Numbered from the stretch's first letter, positions 17,229-31,181 are shown. The stretch: 64,000 bases of DNA from an uncultured Lachnospiraceae bacterium (GCA_947053345.1 CAMRSM010000018.1:19974-83973); one strand, 5' to 3'. The notes: generated from the sequence alone by a model not told the origin. Numbers and translations are program-made.

Positions 17229-18860
17229 TTATACCTCCTTCACGTTTGCCGGCTCAATTTTCCCGTTCCTGAGCATAAGAACATGGTCATATTTCTCAAG
17301 CTTTTCCCTGTCCCTCTGATGCGTTACGGTGATCACGGTCTTACCTTCCATACCCAAAATCCCGTCTTCCAGTTCCTTCGCGATCCCCGGATCCAGATTT
17401 GCCGTAAATTCGTCGAGGAGTAAGATCCGGCTGTTACGCAGCAGGGCACGCGCAAGCCCGATCCTCTGTTTTTCTCCGCCGGAAAAATTGCTTCCGTTCT
17501 CATAGATCAGCGTTTCCAGCCCATTCGGCAGACTTGTAACCAATTGCTTTAAGCCCGTACGGGCAGATACATCTTCAAGTTCACCCTGCGTGTAACCTTC
17601 CCGGAACAGAGTAATGTTGTTGCGGATCGTATCGTTGAACAGGAAAGTATCCTGCTTCACCATCGCCACGGATGCTGCCATATTCTCACGGCCTGCTTTC
17701 ACAAGGTCAATATCCCCAACCCGTATATTTCCCGTATAATTCCGGTAAAGCCCCGCCAAAAGATTCAGCAGGGAACTCTTTCCTTCCCCGCTGTTCCCAA
17801 GCAGCAAATAGTGCTTTCCGCTTTCAAAACGGAACGAGCAGTCATTCAAAACCAACTTTTCGCCGTATCCAAACGTAAGATGTTCCAGCACGATATCCCC
17901 GTCCGGAAGTGGTTCCCTAGAGTTGGTTTCTTCCTTCTTCCCTACAAGGATTTTCTCGAAATTCTTTTTCAAAGGCCTTGAAGCATGGAAATTCGCGATC
18001 ACGCTTGGAATGGCAGTAATCGGATAAACAATATTGCCGATCAGATGCCCAAACACAATCGTCATCCCGGCAGAGAACATTCCTTTCTGTGAAAAATATG
18101 CCGCCGCTGCCATAACGATCACGGTTGAGATCATCCCCACAAACTGTCCGACGGATGAGACAAATATCTGGCAGCCCTCACTTTTTCTTTTTGCAGCCTC
18201 CACCTTGCTGTTTTTGTCCCGGTGCTTGTGGATCAGCACATCAATCGTATGGAAGAGGTGGATGGTCGCGAAACCGGTAAAATCGTCTTTGATCTCCGCC
18301 GTGTATTCCTCAAGAGTCCCACTGTATTCTGCCATGCTTTGTTCCAAAGGCTTTGCTGTCAACTTTGTGATTCCGAGTGTCAAAAATGCCAATACAAACA
18401 TTACAAGAAGCATGACCGGCTGTGAATAGATACAAATTGCGCAAGCCACCAAAAGGGAGACGATCAATTCCCCCATTGTCATAAAATTTTTAAAGTATGT
18501 ATTTTCGAAAATGTTGATGTTATTACTTAATTCATTGATATACTCCGCACTGCTGCCGCTTTCATATTCTGTCATATTCCGCAGATAAATGTTTTCGAAC
18601 AGATCGTTTTTCAGTCTCTTCCTTGCGTCAGTAATAACATGGACTTTCAAGATCCGATATCCCGCATCCGACAGAACACAGGCAATAACAAATAAGATAC
18701 TCCACATCAGGGTGGATAATAATTCTTCCCCTCCGCCGGACGCACAGTCAATCAATGCGCTTAAAAAAAATGCAAAAAAAGTCCCGATTGTGCCGCTGGC
18801 AACCAGCAGAAAAATTAAAAGAATAAATATTGCTTTATTTTTTGTTAGGTATTTTGACAT
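17229..18860 (-). CDS. ABC transporter, fused permease/ATP-binding protein
   Basis: N-terminal TM domain; Walker A LLLGNSGEGKSSLL, signature NFSGGEKQRIGLARALLRNSRILLLDEFTANLD. Confidence 0.9.
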   Translation of the reverse strand: MSKYLTKNKAIFILLIFLLVASGTIGTFFAFFLSALIDCASGGGEELLSTLMWSILFVIACVLSDAGYRILKVHVITDARKRLKNDLFENIYLRNMTEYESGSSAEYINELSNNINIFENTYFKNFMTMGELIVSLLVACAICIYSQPVMLLVMFVLAFLTLGITKLTAKPLEQSMAEYSGTLEEYTAEIKDDFTGFATIHLFHTIDVLIHKHRDKNSKVEAAKRKSEGCQIFVSSVGQFVGMISTVIVMAAAAYFSQKGMFSAGMTIVFGHLIGNIVYPITAIPSVIANFHASRPLKKNFEKILVGKKEETNSREPLPDGDIVLEHLTFGYGEKLVLNDCSFRFESGKHYLLLGNSGEGKSSLLNLLAGLYRNYTGNIRVGDIDLVKAGRENMAASVAMVKQDTFLFNDTIRNNITLFREGYTQGELEDVSARTGLKQLVTSLPNGLETLIYENGSNFSGGEKQRIGLARALLRNSRILLLDEFTANLDPGIAKELEDGILGMEGKTVITVTHQRDREKLEKYDHVLMLRNGKIEPANVKEV

Positions 18861-19166
18861 TTTGTTTTCTGTCCTTTCTTTTTTGTTTTATTATATTACC
18901 ATTTTTGATATAATACAAGATAATTCGTCATTTTTCACAAGAGACTTTTATTTGATTCCTTTTATATTATTTTGGCTTTGACTATAAAAAGGAAAATTTT
19001 ACTAGATGTAAATTCCTGATAAAATTTGTAATTGATAAATTGCCCGAAATATGCCAAAATGAAGGAAATGCAAAGATTTTCGTGAGTTAAAACATTAACA
19101 TTTCAACCAAAATACATTTTTATCCGGCCGCGTACATTATTATTTTATTATGAAAGTGAGAATCCT

Positions 19167-20081
19167 ATGAAACTTGAACGCCTCTACGCGATAACTGTAT
19201 ATCTCCTCAACCACGGAAGAACCTCTGCCAGTAATCTGGCAAAACATTTCGAAGTATCCACCCGGACAATCCAGAGGGATATTGACTCCCTCTGTGTTTC
19301 CGGCATCCCGGTCATTGCGGTGAACGGGATCAACGGGGGCTATGAAATCTCCGACCGCTTCCGGATTGACCGGGAACTTTCTACATCCGATGAATATTCC
19401 CTGATCCTGACAGCCCTTCGGGGGCTTGTGTCCGCAACCGAAAATGAAAAAGCGAAAAATACTCTGGAAAAACTGTCGCACGCGGCGAATCCGGATGATA
19501 CCGGAATCATTCTGGATTTTTCCGTACTGCGCGAAGGCGACTATACTATCCTGCAGCAGTTACAGGCTGCCGTGACCCAAAAACAAACGGTCCGTTTCAC
19601 GTACACAAATAACAATAATGAAACAAGGGTGCACCATGTCGAGCCCATTGCCGTCCTATACCGCTGGTATGCGTGGTATCTTCTCGCATATTCCAGAGTT
19701 CGGGACGACTACCGAACCTATAAACTTATACGGATGAGCAATCTGGAGGTTACAGACGAGACTTTCCTCCGGGAACATGAGCCGGCGGATGTAATTTTCC
19801 AGAAGACAAACAAAAAGGATTCCAGAGAATATACTGACGTTCTCCTGCGGTGCAAACAGGCAGCAAAAACACGCGCCATCGAATATTTAAAAGGAACTGT
19901 GACGGAAGAATTACCGGGCGGTGATGTTTTGATCAAAACATGTGTAGTGGAGAATGAACAATTTTGGTTTGGAGCATTGCTGTCTCTTGGTGATGATATT
20001 GAAGTGGTTGAACCGGATACCATACGGCAGCGGGCGATCCAAACCGCAAAAAAAATTTTGGAACTTTACGGAGAATTATGA
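19167..20081 (+). CDS. HTH/WYL-domain transcriptional regulator (YafY family)
   Basis: ISDR..., SNLAKHFEVSTRTIQRDIDSL, and WYL-like RWYAWYLLAYSRVRDDYRTYKLIRM. Confidence 0.9.
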   Translation: MKLERLYAITVYLLNHGRTSASNLAKHFEVSTRTIQRDIDSLCVSGIPVIAVNGINGGYEISDRFRIDRELSTSDEYSLILTALRGLVSATENEKAKNTLEKLSHAANPDDTGIILDFSVLREGDYTILQQLQAAVTQKQTVRFTYTNNNNETRVHHVEPIAVLYRWYAWYLLAYSRVRDDYRTYKLIRMSNLEVTDETFLREHEPADVIFQKTNKKDSREYTDVLLRCKQAAKTRAIEYLKGTVTEELPGGDVLIKTCVVENEQFWFGALLSLGDDIEVVEPDTIRQRAIQTAKKILELYGEL

Positions 20082-20183
20082 CAGACTGTTGTCGTATATT
20101 CCATGCTAGTATGATGGTATCATGTTGTTGGATATCTTTTACGGATACAAACAATACGGCAAAAAATCAATGGAGGTATTTTT

Positions 20184-20744
20184 ATGAACCCTTACGAAAC
20201 ATGTCCCGTATTCGAAAATGAGAATTTTCTCCTGCGGCTTGTGACAATGGATGACGCAGCCGACCTGCTTTCCGTCTATTCCGACGAAAAAGCGGTACCG
20301 CTTTTTAACAGTGACAACTGCAATGGCGACGATTTCCACTACACTACTTTAGAACGTATGCAGCAGGGTATTGAATTTTGGCTGTGGGCGTATAAAAATC
20401 ACAGCTTTGTTCGTTGGTCCATTTTCGACAAAAAAATCGGGAAAGGCATTGGGACAATCGAACTGTTCAACCGCAAGGCAGAAGATTATTTCAATGACTG
20501 CGGGCTGCTCAGGCTCGATTTAAGGAGCGACTATGAGGACACAGAACATATCATGGAAATATTGTCTCTGATTTTGCCGCATACCTGTGAATTGTTTGGA
20601 TGTCAAATGATCGCGACAAAAATCCCACCTTTTGCCGCGGCGAGAAGGACTGCGGCAGCACAGCTTGGCTTTTTGGAGTCGAAAGAGCTCGTGGGCGGGA
20701 AAGATCAGGAAGGGTATGCAGATTATTATGTTATGTGGAAATAA
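20184..20744 (+). CDS. GNAT family N-acetyltransferase
   Basis: ENENFLLRLVTMDDAADLLSVYSDEKAVPLF...GIGTIELFNRKAEDYFNDCGLLRLDL. Confidence 0.75.
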   Translation: MNPYETCPVFENENFLLRLVTMDDAADLLSVYSDEKAVPLFNSDNCNGDDFHYTTLERMQQGIEFWLWAYKNHSFVRWSIFDKKIGKGIGTIELFNRKAEDYFNDCGLLRLDLRSDYEDTEHIMEILSLILPHTCELFGCQMIATKIPPFAAARRTAAAQLGFLESKELVGGKDQEGYADYYVMWK

Positions 20745-20749
20745 TTCTA

Positions 20750-20786
20750 TAAAAAGGCTGTTGCGCTTACACAACAGCCTTTTTTG
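20750..20786. terminator. Rho-independent terminator
   Basis: aaaaaggctgttg-cgcttac-acaacagcctttttt. Confidence 0.85.
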
Positions 20787-20850
20787 TTTCAAAGTCTGTC
20801 ACGACACTATAAAACAATCTTTATCCCTTATCGCAGAGGGTGATTTATGC

Positions 20851-21423
20851 TCACTCCCCATACAGATTTTCCCCTTTGTCATCAATTACCACAATCACCG
20901 GAAAATCCTTCACTTCCAACTTGTATATCGCTTCCGCCCCCAAATCTTCATACGCAACAATCTCTGCTTTTGTGATACATTTTGATAAGAGTGCACCTGC
21001 ACCGCCCACCGCTGCGAAATAAACGGCATGGTTTTCTTTCATTGCATTGATCACAGCTTCGCTGCGCCTGCCTTTGCCAATCATCCCAGTCATGCCGAGC
21101 GAGAGCAGGGTTGGGGTATATTTGTCCATACGGCTGCTAGTTGTCGGACCTGCAGAGCCGATGACCTGCCCCTCTTTTGCGGGAGTCGGCCCAAGATAAT
21201 AAATGGTCTGGTCTTCAATTGGTATTGGCAGTTTGCCTCCTGCCGCCAATGTTTCAGTCATGCGTTTATGGGCGGCATCCCTCGCCGAATAAATTGTTCC
21301 GGTCAGGTATACGTAATCCCCCGCATTTAAACTATGGGCAATTTCCTTTGTGATTGGAAGTGTAAGTTTCTTTTCTGCGTTATTCTTTTCTGAACTGTTG
21401 ATTTTTAAATTGCTATTTTCCAT
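20851..21423 (-). CDS. Fumarate hydratase beta subunit / Fe-S hydro-lyase C-terminal type
   Basis: AGDYVYLTGTIYSARDAAHKRM...IYYLGPTPAKEGQVIGSAGPTTSSRMD...MIGKG. Confidence 0.9.
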   Translation of the reverse strand: MENSNLKINSSEKNNAEKKLTLPITKEIAHSLNAGDYVYLTGTIYSARDAAHKRMTETLAAGGKLPIPIEDQTIYYLGPTPAKEGQVIGSAGPTTSSRMDKYTPTLLSLGMTGMIGKGRRSEAVINAMKENHAVYFAAVGGAGALLSKCITKAEIVAYEDLGAEAIYKLEVKDFPVIVVIDDKGENLYGE

Positions 21424-21796
21424 ATCTTTATTCCTTTCCTGTCTGCTTCAGGTTAACCTGCAATATTAAATTAAATAAAATCACTTGTCAAACAATCTTT
21501 ATTCGTTGAGGGATTCTATCCACGGATCCTTGCGTTTTTCAGATTTTTATCCACGCGCCATACTGCTTTTCAACGGGTTCTACTATATATTCGTCTTTTT
21601 CCCTGCACAATATTTCTTTCTTTCCTATATTTTTTCTCTCCTTTCAAAAAATTCCTGCAATATCAGACCTGCCACTTCACCAGATCTAAGCCCTTAAAAA
21701 CCGCCTATTTGTACGGGCAGGATTGCGCCCTTACTCCTCCTGCAAAAAACAAACAAAATTGATGTCGGATTCCCATATTTTGCGACAGCTTCTTAT

Positions 21797-23410
21797 TTAT
21801 CTTAACCGGAACAATCTGGGCGCAAATTTTCTGCTCATAAAAAACATTACTACAGAGACAGCTGCTATAATACATACCCATGGCAATGCGGCTGTCAAAT
21901 CCCGGCGTACAAATAAAACCAGCAAATAGAAAATACTCTCCAAACAGCCCAAAACTTTAAACAATGGGCTTTTTGCTGTCATATCCACCGAATATGGCTG
22001 TATGGTATAATAAACAATACATTCATACGTTTCCCAAAATATTAAATATGCGATGCACACAACCGATAATTTAACAACCGTACCCACAGGCAGCGACAAC
22101 CCGGAAAGAAACATCATCAGAAAAATGTTTGCTGCGATCGCAGCGGCAGAAAATAAATCTCCGCGCAATAAATTCAGATACCGTTTTAACATACTATTCC
22201 GGATAAATTCCGGGGTCATGATATGGTGATAAAGCATATGTGAATCTATGTTCCGGAAATATATCTGCATCAGGTGCTGTGCAAAAGTCATGGAAGTCGC
22301 AAAGGCAATCAGCAATGGGGAATAATCAAGCACTGTTTCTGAAGTTACCGGAATCCACCCAAAACGGATACCAAGCCCTAATACCACTCCGATTAAAAAT
22401 TGTACAAGCACCTTGTTGCGCTTCTCCCTGCGCAAAATCTTACCAAAACGGTTGAAAAATGCCATTTCCAGATAATTTTCCGGTGTCTCATTTTGATGGG
22501 CATTAAAAAATTCCCTGTTCTGTTCCCATCCGGACTCTAACAGACCGTCTTCTTCCTCCCCGATGGAACCCGACTTCATTGCAATCTGGAATGACACCGC
22601 ACTCTGCCCGGCAAATTTCACCGCAATCCTTCTATAATCCGTATACCGCAGATGATAAATCCAGCAGCACAACGCCAAAGCGGCACTGGCAATGCCCATA
22701 ACAAACATCCACACCGGAGGAATCTGCATATTTTCATACCAACCAAGAAGCGCACCAATATACGCAAGCAAAATAAACGGAAGAACCATCAAGCGACGAG
22801 CCCGCTTACTCGGCAAATGTCCATATTTATGATAACATGACAGATAAACAACATTTCCAAACAGCTTACAAAATATCTTAAAAACTACGATGGACGCTGT
22901 CATTTTCCAATCCCGGAACAAAAAATAAATTACTGGAAAAAGCATCACGCTGGAAAAAAAAGTATTTTTTAATGCTTTGTGACGATAGTAAGATACCGGG
23001 TTCACCATAAAATGATTGAGGAAAGTGTAGTCTTCCGCGGAAGCCTTAAACAGCTCACAGTCCAACACCATGCCGCCGATACATTTTAACAGGATAAAAA
23101 GAATAAAATATACCCCTGCTGTTATTTTTTCGTCTTTCATAATCAAATGGGGAACTATGTAAAGAATAGCCAATGTACCTATATTATTTGCCAACGACGA
23201 TTTGATAAAACCAAAAGCGAGGCTGAACAAACTCCATACTTTTTTTAGCTGGTATCGGCTATACCAAGAATTTTGTACAATCTTTCCCAGAACGGGAAGT
23301 TTGCTCATGAAATATAAAAATGCGTTTACCTGGATCGCCAGGTAGATTTCGCCATAAACTAAAAAATTATTATTTCCCTGCCTTTTTTGGCTTGAATCCA
23401 CTATCCCCAC
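21797..23410 (-). CDS. ABC transporter permease, polytopic membrane protein
   Basis: Many hydrophobic segments; stop of the ATPase gene lies 2 bp away in the same operon. Confidence 0.65.
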   Translation of the reverse strand: MGIVDSSQKRQGNNNFLVYGEIYLAIQVNAFLYFMSKLPVLGKIVQNSWYSRYQLKKVWSLFSLAFGFIKSSLANNIGTLAILYIVPHLIMKDEKITAGVYFILFILLKCIGGMVLDCELFKASAEDYTFLNHFMVNPVSYYRHKALKNTFFSSVMLFPVIYFLFRDWKMTASIVVFKIFCKLFGNVVYLSCYHKYGHLPSKRARRLMVLPFILLAYIGALLGWYENMQIPPVWMFVMGIASAALALCCWIYHLRYTDYRRIAVKFAGQSAVSFQIAMKSGSIGEEEDGLLESGWEQNREFFNAHQNETPENYLEMAFFNRFGKILRREKRNKVLVQFLIGVVLGLGIRFGWIPVTSETVLDYSPLLIAFATSMTFAQHLMQIYFRNIDSHMLYHHIMTPEFIRNSMLKRYLNLLRGDLFSAAAIAANIFLMMFLSGLSLPVGTVVKLSVVCIAYLIFWETYECIVYYTIQPYSVDMTAKSPLFKVLGCLESIFYLLVLFVRRDLTAALPWVCIIAAVSVVMFFMSRKFAPRLFRLR

Positions 23411-23412
23411 CT

Positions 23413-24120
23413 CTATTCTTTCCCTGGTTTTTCCTTCAATGCCTTTATAATATAATCTTCAAACTCCGCCCCATGCAGGTCAAGTTCCTTTGCTACCTCC
23501 AGTATACCCTCGCGCAGCAGTACGATTTCATCGCTCATATCCTGCGCAAGCTGCATAATATGCGTAGCCATCAGAATAATATGCTGATCTTTCATATGTA
23601 AAAGCATTTCTTTAATGTCATGAGATACCACGATATCAAATGACGAAAGAGGTTCATCGAGCAAAATAATTTTTGGATTTCGGATCAGGCAGCATAAGAG
23701 CTGTAATTTATTTTTCATTCCGTATGAATAGTTTTTGATCAGTTTGTGACGATCTTCCTCTTCTATGCGCATTAAATCAAAATACGAATTGATACTTCCT
23801 GAAAGATCCTTTTCCCTGTCTAACTTCACAAAAAAATGGACAAATTCATATCCTGTCAAAAAATCCGGCAGAACCGGCGAAGCCGAAACAATACCGACAT
23901 CCTCAAATGTGAGTGGGCGGCAGATCCCATTTTCCTCTAATACGACCGCACCTTCTTCAAAAATCAATTCGCCGTTGATACATTTAAACAACGTCGTTTT
24001 TCCCGCCCCATTGCGGCCGAGTATACTGTAAATCAATCCTTCTTTAAAGTCACAGCTTGTGTGATTCAAAACGGTTCTATTATTGAATTGTTTATAGATT
24101 TTTTGAATGCGTAGCTGCAT
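23413..24120 (-). CDS. ABC transporter ATP-binding protein
   Basis: YSILGRNGAGKTTLFKCINGE (Walker A); IILLDEPLSSFD (Walker B). Confidence 0.9.
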   Translation of the reverse strand: MQLRIQKIYKQFNNRTVLNHTSCDFKEGLIYSILGRNGAGKTTLFKCINGELIFEEGAVVLEENGICRPLTFEDVGIVSASPVLPDFLTGYEFVHFFVKLDREKDLSGSINSYFDLMRIEEEDRHKLIKNYSYGMKNKLQLLCCLIRNPKIILLDEPLSSFDIVVSHDIKEMLLHMKDQHIILMATHIMQLAQDMSDEIVLLREGILEVAKELDLHGAEFEDYIIKALKEKPGKE

Positions 24121-24239
24121 AGCAGAATGCTCCTTTCATATTTAATTCCAACGATCACCAAAAGAAACGATTATTGTAGAAAATAGTATTTCACCACAGG
24201 TGCAAACAACAAAGCTATCATTGATTTCTGCTTCCCATA

Positions 24240-24873
24240 TTGCATAGGAACATATGGGAGAATTTCCTAACTTCTCTCATCTACATAATGAACCTCTGTA
24301 TGAATCATAGAGCGATCATCCGCAGATGCTGCCTTTACGCATGGAAATCCGACACATGCTCTGCACTCTGCTAATTCCTTCTTCGGTGAATACTATTTCG
24401 CACCACACGGCTCATCCTTACAATGGCAATTGTCGCTATAGCATCCCTCGCAACGCATTCTCCAATCTGTTTTTTTTCCATATTTTACTTGATGAATTGT
24501 CCATAGTAGTCCGCTGTTCTTCACTTGTATGAACATAATCAACACAAAAATCACAACGCTGGCCACTTTGGGAATATATCGCCTTTTCCTTTGGAAAAGG
24601 CTTACGGCCAGGCTTCTTTCGAATTCGTGTGAGTTTTTTAACCTCTTCTAATTGCTCTAAGGTGTTTCCATCAACAAACATCCATTTTCCATCATGATAA
24701 GTTTTTGAGTTATCATGATTATCATGCACGTACTTTGAAAACCTGCTATTCTGTATTTCAAAACATTCACCATCTTTTTTTCCGAAAATAGTAAGAAAAG
24801 TTAATTCATCTTTACTGTTTCCGATTTCCTCCAAACAGTATTTGCCACGCATAAATACTATTATTTTTCGCAT
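24240..24873 (-). pseudogene. Degenerate DUF3788/DUF3795-like cysteine-rich protein
   Basis: MRKIIVFMRGKYCLEEIGNSKDELTFL...KEKAIYSQSGQRCDFCVDYVHTSEEQR. The frame then breaks; the continuation RCEGCYSDNCHCKDEPCGAK*YSPKKELAECRACVGFPC is in another frame with a stop. Confidence 0.65.
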
Positions 24874-25326
24874 GGGTTTGGTAGTCTCCTTTTTGTTTAT
24901 TTCAGCTGATAGGTCTATTTTAACAGGAAAGTCTGAAAAAACACTTAAGGGAGGTCTTAAAAATATCTTAATGGTAGGATGTAAAAAGCGCTTTCTATCC
25001 TGGGGTAATGGCTGCTGTTTCATGGCTGATCTGCTCAAGAATGTTTGTAAAGATATGTCCTTAATATTTTTCTATGATACCGCATACATTCTCTATTTAC
25101 TACTATATAAAGCAAGGTACAGCAACCACCATGCCCCCTATTTCTTATCATTTCAGCGACTTTTTTATTTTCTGTATTTAACCTTTCAAATCGTTTTGCC
25201 TTTCATACAGATTATTGCGATCTTTACAAAAATCTTTTATGCGTTCCAACTGCACTCCCACTTCCTTATCCGTTACATAAAGATAAGTTTCTGCCAGGGA
25301 TGATGAACTGACACAGGTATAATAAC

Positions 25327-25441
25327 CTGACCACATTATACTATGTCGATCCGACATGTTCCCTGCGGGGCATGCACATCATTTGCCAAAGAAATTGTCC
25401 TCCCTCCGGTCGGACGGCAAATCTGCGCTGGTATAAGTCTG
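25327..25441 (-). repeat. 115-bp structured intergenic repeat, copy B
   Basis: Reverse complement aligns along its full length, with one single-base gap, to 48950-49063. Confidence 0.8.
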
Positions 25442-25455
25442 GAATCTGTGTTTTC

Positions 25456-26298
25456 TCAGATTACTCTCCTGACATGTCGGTTCACATGACAACATATATT
25501 TACCGCGACCGGAAGCCCGGCGATATGTGTTGGGTAGGTTTCAATATTTATCCCAAGCGCAGTTGTTCTTCCCCCAAGCCCGCCAGGTCCTAAACCAATC
25601 GCATTGATCTCTTGGAGCAATTCTTCCTCGAGTTTTTTGATATGTGGCATTTCGGACGGCGTATCTAAATTTCTCGTCAAAGCTTTTTTGGCAAGGATAG
25701 CGCATTTTTCAAAATCGCCGCCAATTCCGACACCGACTACCATCGGTGGGCATGCATTTGGCCCGGCAAGTTTAACGGTTTCAATTACCGCCTGCTTGAC
25801 ACCCTCAATACCATCTGCCGGTTTTAGCATGATTACACGGCTCATATTTTCACTGCCAAAACCTTTCGGTGCAATGGTGATTTCCAATGTTTCCCCTGGA
25901 ACGATCTCATAATGGATAATACCCGGTGTGTTGTCCTTTGTATTTTCCCTAAGCAGCGGATCCCCGACAACAGATTTGCGCAGATAACCTTCCCGGTATC
26001 CCTGTCTGATTCCTTCGTTGACTGCATCCCCAAGTGCACTTCCCTCGATGTGCAGATCCTGCCCGATATTTAAAAATACAATTGCCATCCCGGTATCCTG
26101 GCAAATCGGAATCTGCTCGGTTTCCGCAATCTCCATGTTTTCTTTCAGCTGTCCGAGGATTCTTTTTCCAAGTGCGGATTCCTCTGTTTCCCCTGCACAA
26201 AGTATCCTTCCCTTGACATCATCCGCAAGTGTCAAATTCGCCTCGATGCACATTTCTCGCACATTTTTAATGATTTCATCCGTATGGATTGTTCTCAT
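25456..26298 (-). CDS. Fumarate hydratase alpha subunit
   Basis: IPICQDTGMAIVFLNIGQD...PPMVVGVGIGGDFEKCAILAKKAL...GPGGLGGRTTALGINIETYPTHIAGLPVAVNICCH. Internal Met used as start. Confidence 0.92.
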   Translation of the reverse strand: MRTIHTDEIIKNVREMCIEANLTLADDVKGRILCAGETEESALGKRILGQLKENMEIAETEQIPICQDTGMAIVFLNIGQDLHIEGSALGDAVNEGIRQGYREGYLRKSVVGDPLLRENTKDNTPGIIHYEIVPGETLEITIAPKGFGSENMSRVIMLKPADGIEGVKQAVIETVKLAGPNACPPMVVGVGIGGDFEKCAILAKKALTRNLDTPSEMPHIKKLEEELLQEINAIGLGPGGLGGRTTALGINIETYPTHIAGLPVAVNICCHVNRHVRRVI

Positions 26299-26467
26299 AT
26301 ATCCCTCCATTCTGCTGGCATTTGTTGGCCTCTCAAAATTTATTTATCGACAAGGTAGGAATAATTCCCATCCGGGCACATGATGCGATAAAAGCTATTT
26401 TCATTTCCCTGTGTATAACAAAGGCTGCCGGACTCTCCGTAAAAAGTCTGACAGCCCCAAAGTTGCT

Positions 26468-29206
26468 TTATTTTGATTCCTCTTCTTCCTGATCCTTTAA
26501 CGCGCGCTCCACGAGTTTATTGATATCCGATAAATCTTCTTCCTTTAACGGATTTTCCTGCGCAAAGTCCTCTTTGTTTGTTGCATTTGTTTCTTCAGTT
26601 TCTTCGGAAACCCTCATTTTTGTTTCTGTCACCGGCTCAGTTTCCGTCTGCGCGGACGCTTCCGGGTTTTCAGAATCTTCCTCTGCACCCTCCACCGGAA
26701 TATTTTCTTCTGCAAGCTCCTGCTCCAGCTTCTTTAAAATATCTTCCTCATTTGTTGCAGTGCTGCTTTCCCTCACCTTTGCGACACTTGCCACGCGGAT
26801 ATCCTTTTCAGTATCAATATCCATAAGTTTTACACCGGAAGTGATCCTTCCAAGCTTGCTAATCCCGGAAACTAAAAGTCTTATGATAATACCTTCATTT
26901 GTGATAATCATAATCTCATTATCATCATTGACCGCTTTTGCCCCCACCACACTTCCGGTTTTTTCCATAATCTTGTAACATTTTACACCTTTGCCACCGC
27001 GGTGCTGGCAGGAAAATTCCTCCATATCCGTCAATTTTCCATAACCGTTTTCTGAGACAGTCAACATGTACTTTCCCTGAGAATCAATCTGCATCGCAAC
27101 AACCTCATCCTCCGGGGCAAGATTCATACCGATCACACCCATCGAAGTACGCCCTGTACTGCGCACATCCTTTTCATTAAAACGGATGCACATGCCGTCT
27201 TTTGTCATCAGGAAAACGTCCTTATGATTGTTGGTCGTCTTTACTTCGATCAGCTCGTCCTCTTCTTTCAGGCTGATTGCCTGAAGACCGTTTTTACGGA
27301 TATTTTCATACTCCCGTATTTTTGTCTTTTTTACCACGCCTTTTTTTGTCGCCATGAAAAGAAAGCGGTTGTCCTCATATTCTTTGAGTGAAATGACGGC
27401 CGTGATCTTTTCCTGCGGGAGCAACTGCAAAAGATTGATGATCGCAGTACCGCGCGCCGTGCGGGAGGATTCCGGGATTTCATATGCTTTCAGGCGGTAC
27501 ACGCGCCCTTTGTTCGTGAAAAACATGATATAATGATGGTTTGTCGTCATAAACAGATCTTCGATGAAATCTTCATCCAATGTCTGCATACCTTTGATTC
27601 CTTTGCCGCCGCGGTGCTGGCTCTTAAAATTATCAACCGACATGCGCTTGATATATCCAAGTCTCGTCATCGCGATCACAACATTATCATCCGGAATCAG
27701 GTCTTCCATATTGATGTCAAATTCATCATAACCGATGGAGGTTCTGCGCTCATCACCGTATTTTCCGCGGATCACCAGCAGTTCGTCGCGCACAACACCA
27801 AGCAGCACTTTCTCATCCCCCAGGATTTCTTTAAAACGTTCGATCTGCTTTTGGAGATCAGCATATTCACTCTCCAGCTTCTCGCGCTCCAAGCCTGTCA
27901 GCGCGCGCAGACGCATATCGACAATCGCCTGGGCTTGCAGGTCGTCAAGTGCAAAGCGCTCCATCAACCGTTCTTTTGCAATCGGTGTCGTCTTAGAAGA
28001 GCGAATAATACTGATGACTTCGTCAATATTGTCAAGTGCGGTGATCAAACCCTTCAAAATATGGGCGCGTTCTTCTGCCTTATTTAAATCGTACTGCGTC
28101 CTTCTTGTTACGACTTCTTCCTGATGTTTTAAGTAATAATCAAGCATCTGCAGGAGATTTAGTATTTTCGGCTCATTGTTCACAAGAGCCAGCATAATCA
28201 CGCCGAAGGTATCCTGCAGCTGGGTATGTTTATATAATTGATTTAACAGAACTGTCGGGTTTGCGTCGCGGCGCAGTTCTATGACAATACGCATACCTTC
28301 CCGGTTGGACTCGTCGCGCAGCTCCGTGATGCCGTCAATCTTTTTGTCGCGTACCAGTTCCGCGATTTTCTCAATCAGACGCGCCTTATTTACCATATAC
28401 GGAAGTTCAGTCACAACAATGCGGTTCTTTCCGTTTGCCATCGGCTCAATATTCGTAACCGCGCGCACACGGATCTTTCCGCGCCCGGTGCGGTAGGCTT
28501 CCTCGATGCCGCGTGTTCCGAGGATCATTGCACCTGTCGGGAAATCAGGACCTTTTACCACCTCAAGAACTTCCTCCATCGTAGTTTCCTTGTCCTGTAT
28601 CTTATTTTCGATCAGTTTTACAACTGCATTCACGACTTCCCCTAAATTGTGCGGCGGGATGTTTGTCGCCATGCCGACCGCAATACCGGATGTCCCGTTC
28701 ACCAGGAGATTCGGTATCCGGGAAGGAAGCACATCCGGCTCTTTCTCTGTCTCATCAAAGTTCGGCGAGAAATTTACGATGTTTTTCCCGATGTCTGCAA
28801 GCATCTCCATCGAAATTTTACTTAAGCGGGCCTCCGTATAACGCATCGCTGCGGCACCGTCCCCGTCGACGGAACCGAAATTCCCGTGCCCGTCCACAAG
28901 AGGATACCGGGTGGACCAATCTTGTGCGAGGTTGACGAGCGCACCGTAAATGGAGCTGTCACCGTGCGGGTGGTATTTACCCATCGTATCACCGACAATA
29001 CGCGCGCATTTACGGTGCGGTTTATCCGGTCCGTTGTTGAGTTCGATCATAGCATAGAGGATCCTTCTCTGTACCGGCTTTAAACCGTCGCGCACATCCG
29101 GGAGCGCACGTGCCGCAATGACGGACATGGCATACTCGATATAAGAGTTTTCCATTGTCTTTTTCAGATCGACATCGTTGATTTTATCAAATATTGTATC
29201 GTCCAT
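26468..29206 (-). CDS. gyrA: DNA gyrase subunit A
   Basis: [36 protein letters not shown]... Confidence 0.98.
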   Translation of the reverse strand: MDDTIFDKINDVDLKKTMENSYIEYAMSVIAARALPDVRDGLKPVQRRILYAMIELNNGPDKPHRKCARIVGDTMGKYHPHGDSSIYGALVNLAQDWSTRYPLVDGHGNFGSVDGDGAAAMRYTEARLSKISMEMLADIGKNIVNFSPNFDETEKEPDVLPSRIPNLLVNGTSGIAVGMATNIPPHNLGEVVNAVVKLIENKIQDKETTMEEVLEVVKGPDFPTGAMILGTRGIEEAYRTGRGKIRVRAVTNIEPMANGKNRIVVTELPYMVNKARLIEKIAELVRDKKIDGITELRDESNREGMRIVIELRRDANPTVLLNQLYKHTQLQDTFGVIMLALVNNEPKILNLLQMLDYYLKHQEEVVTRRTQYDLNKAEERAHILKGLITALDNIDEVISIIRSSKTTPIAKERLMERFALDDLQAQAIVDMRLRALTGLEREKLESEYADLQKQIERFKEILGDEKVLLGVVRDELLVIRGKYGDERRTSIGYDEFDINMEDLIPDDNVVIAMTRLGYIKRMSVDNFKSQHRGGKGIKGMQTLDEDFIEDLFMTTNHHYIMFFTNKGRVYRLKAYEIPESSRTARGTAIINLLQLLPQEKITAVISLKEYEDNRFLFMATKKGVVKKTKIREYENIRKNGLQAISLKEEDELIEVKTTNNHKDVFLMTKDGMCIRFNEKDVRSTGRTSMGVIGMNLAPEDEVVAMQIDSQGKYMLTVSENGYGKLTDMEEFSCQHRGGKGVKCYKIMEKTGSVVGAKAVNDDNEIMIITNEGIIIRLLVSGISKLGRITSGVKLMDIDTEKDIRVASVAKVRESSTATNEEDILKKLEQELAEENIPVEGAEEDSENPEASAQTETEPVTETKMRVSEETEETNATNKEDFAQENPLKEEDLSDINKLVERALKDQEEEESK

Positions 29207-29240
29207 TTATTTCCCCATTTCTGCGCTGAAAACCACGCAA

Positions 29241-31181
<1,941 letters not shown>

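Noticed and set aside
24842-25303. 153-aa plus-strand ORF between the DUF3795-like remnant and fumarate hydratase alpha
   Set aside because: Hydrophobic, Phe-rich translation of AT-rich intergenic DNA with no RBS or family resemblance.
27533-28124. Plus-strand ORFs opposite gyrA
   Set aside because: gyrA is unambiguous; these are antisense shadows.
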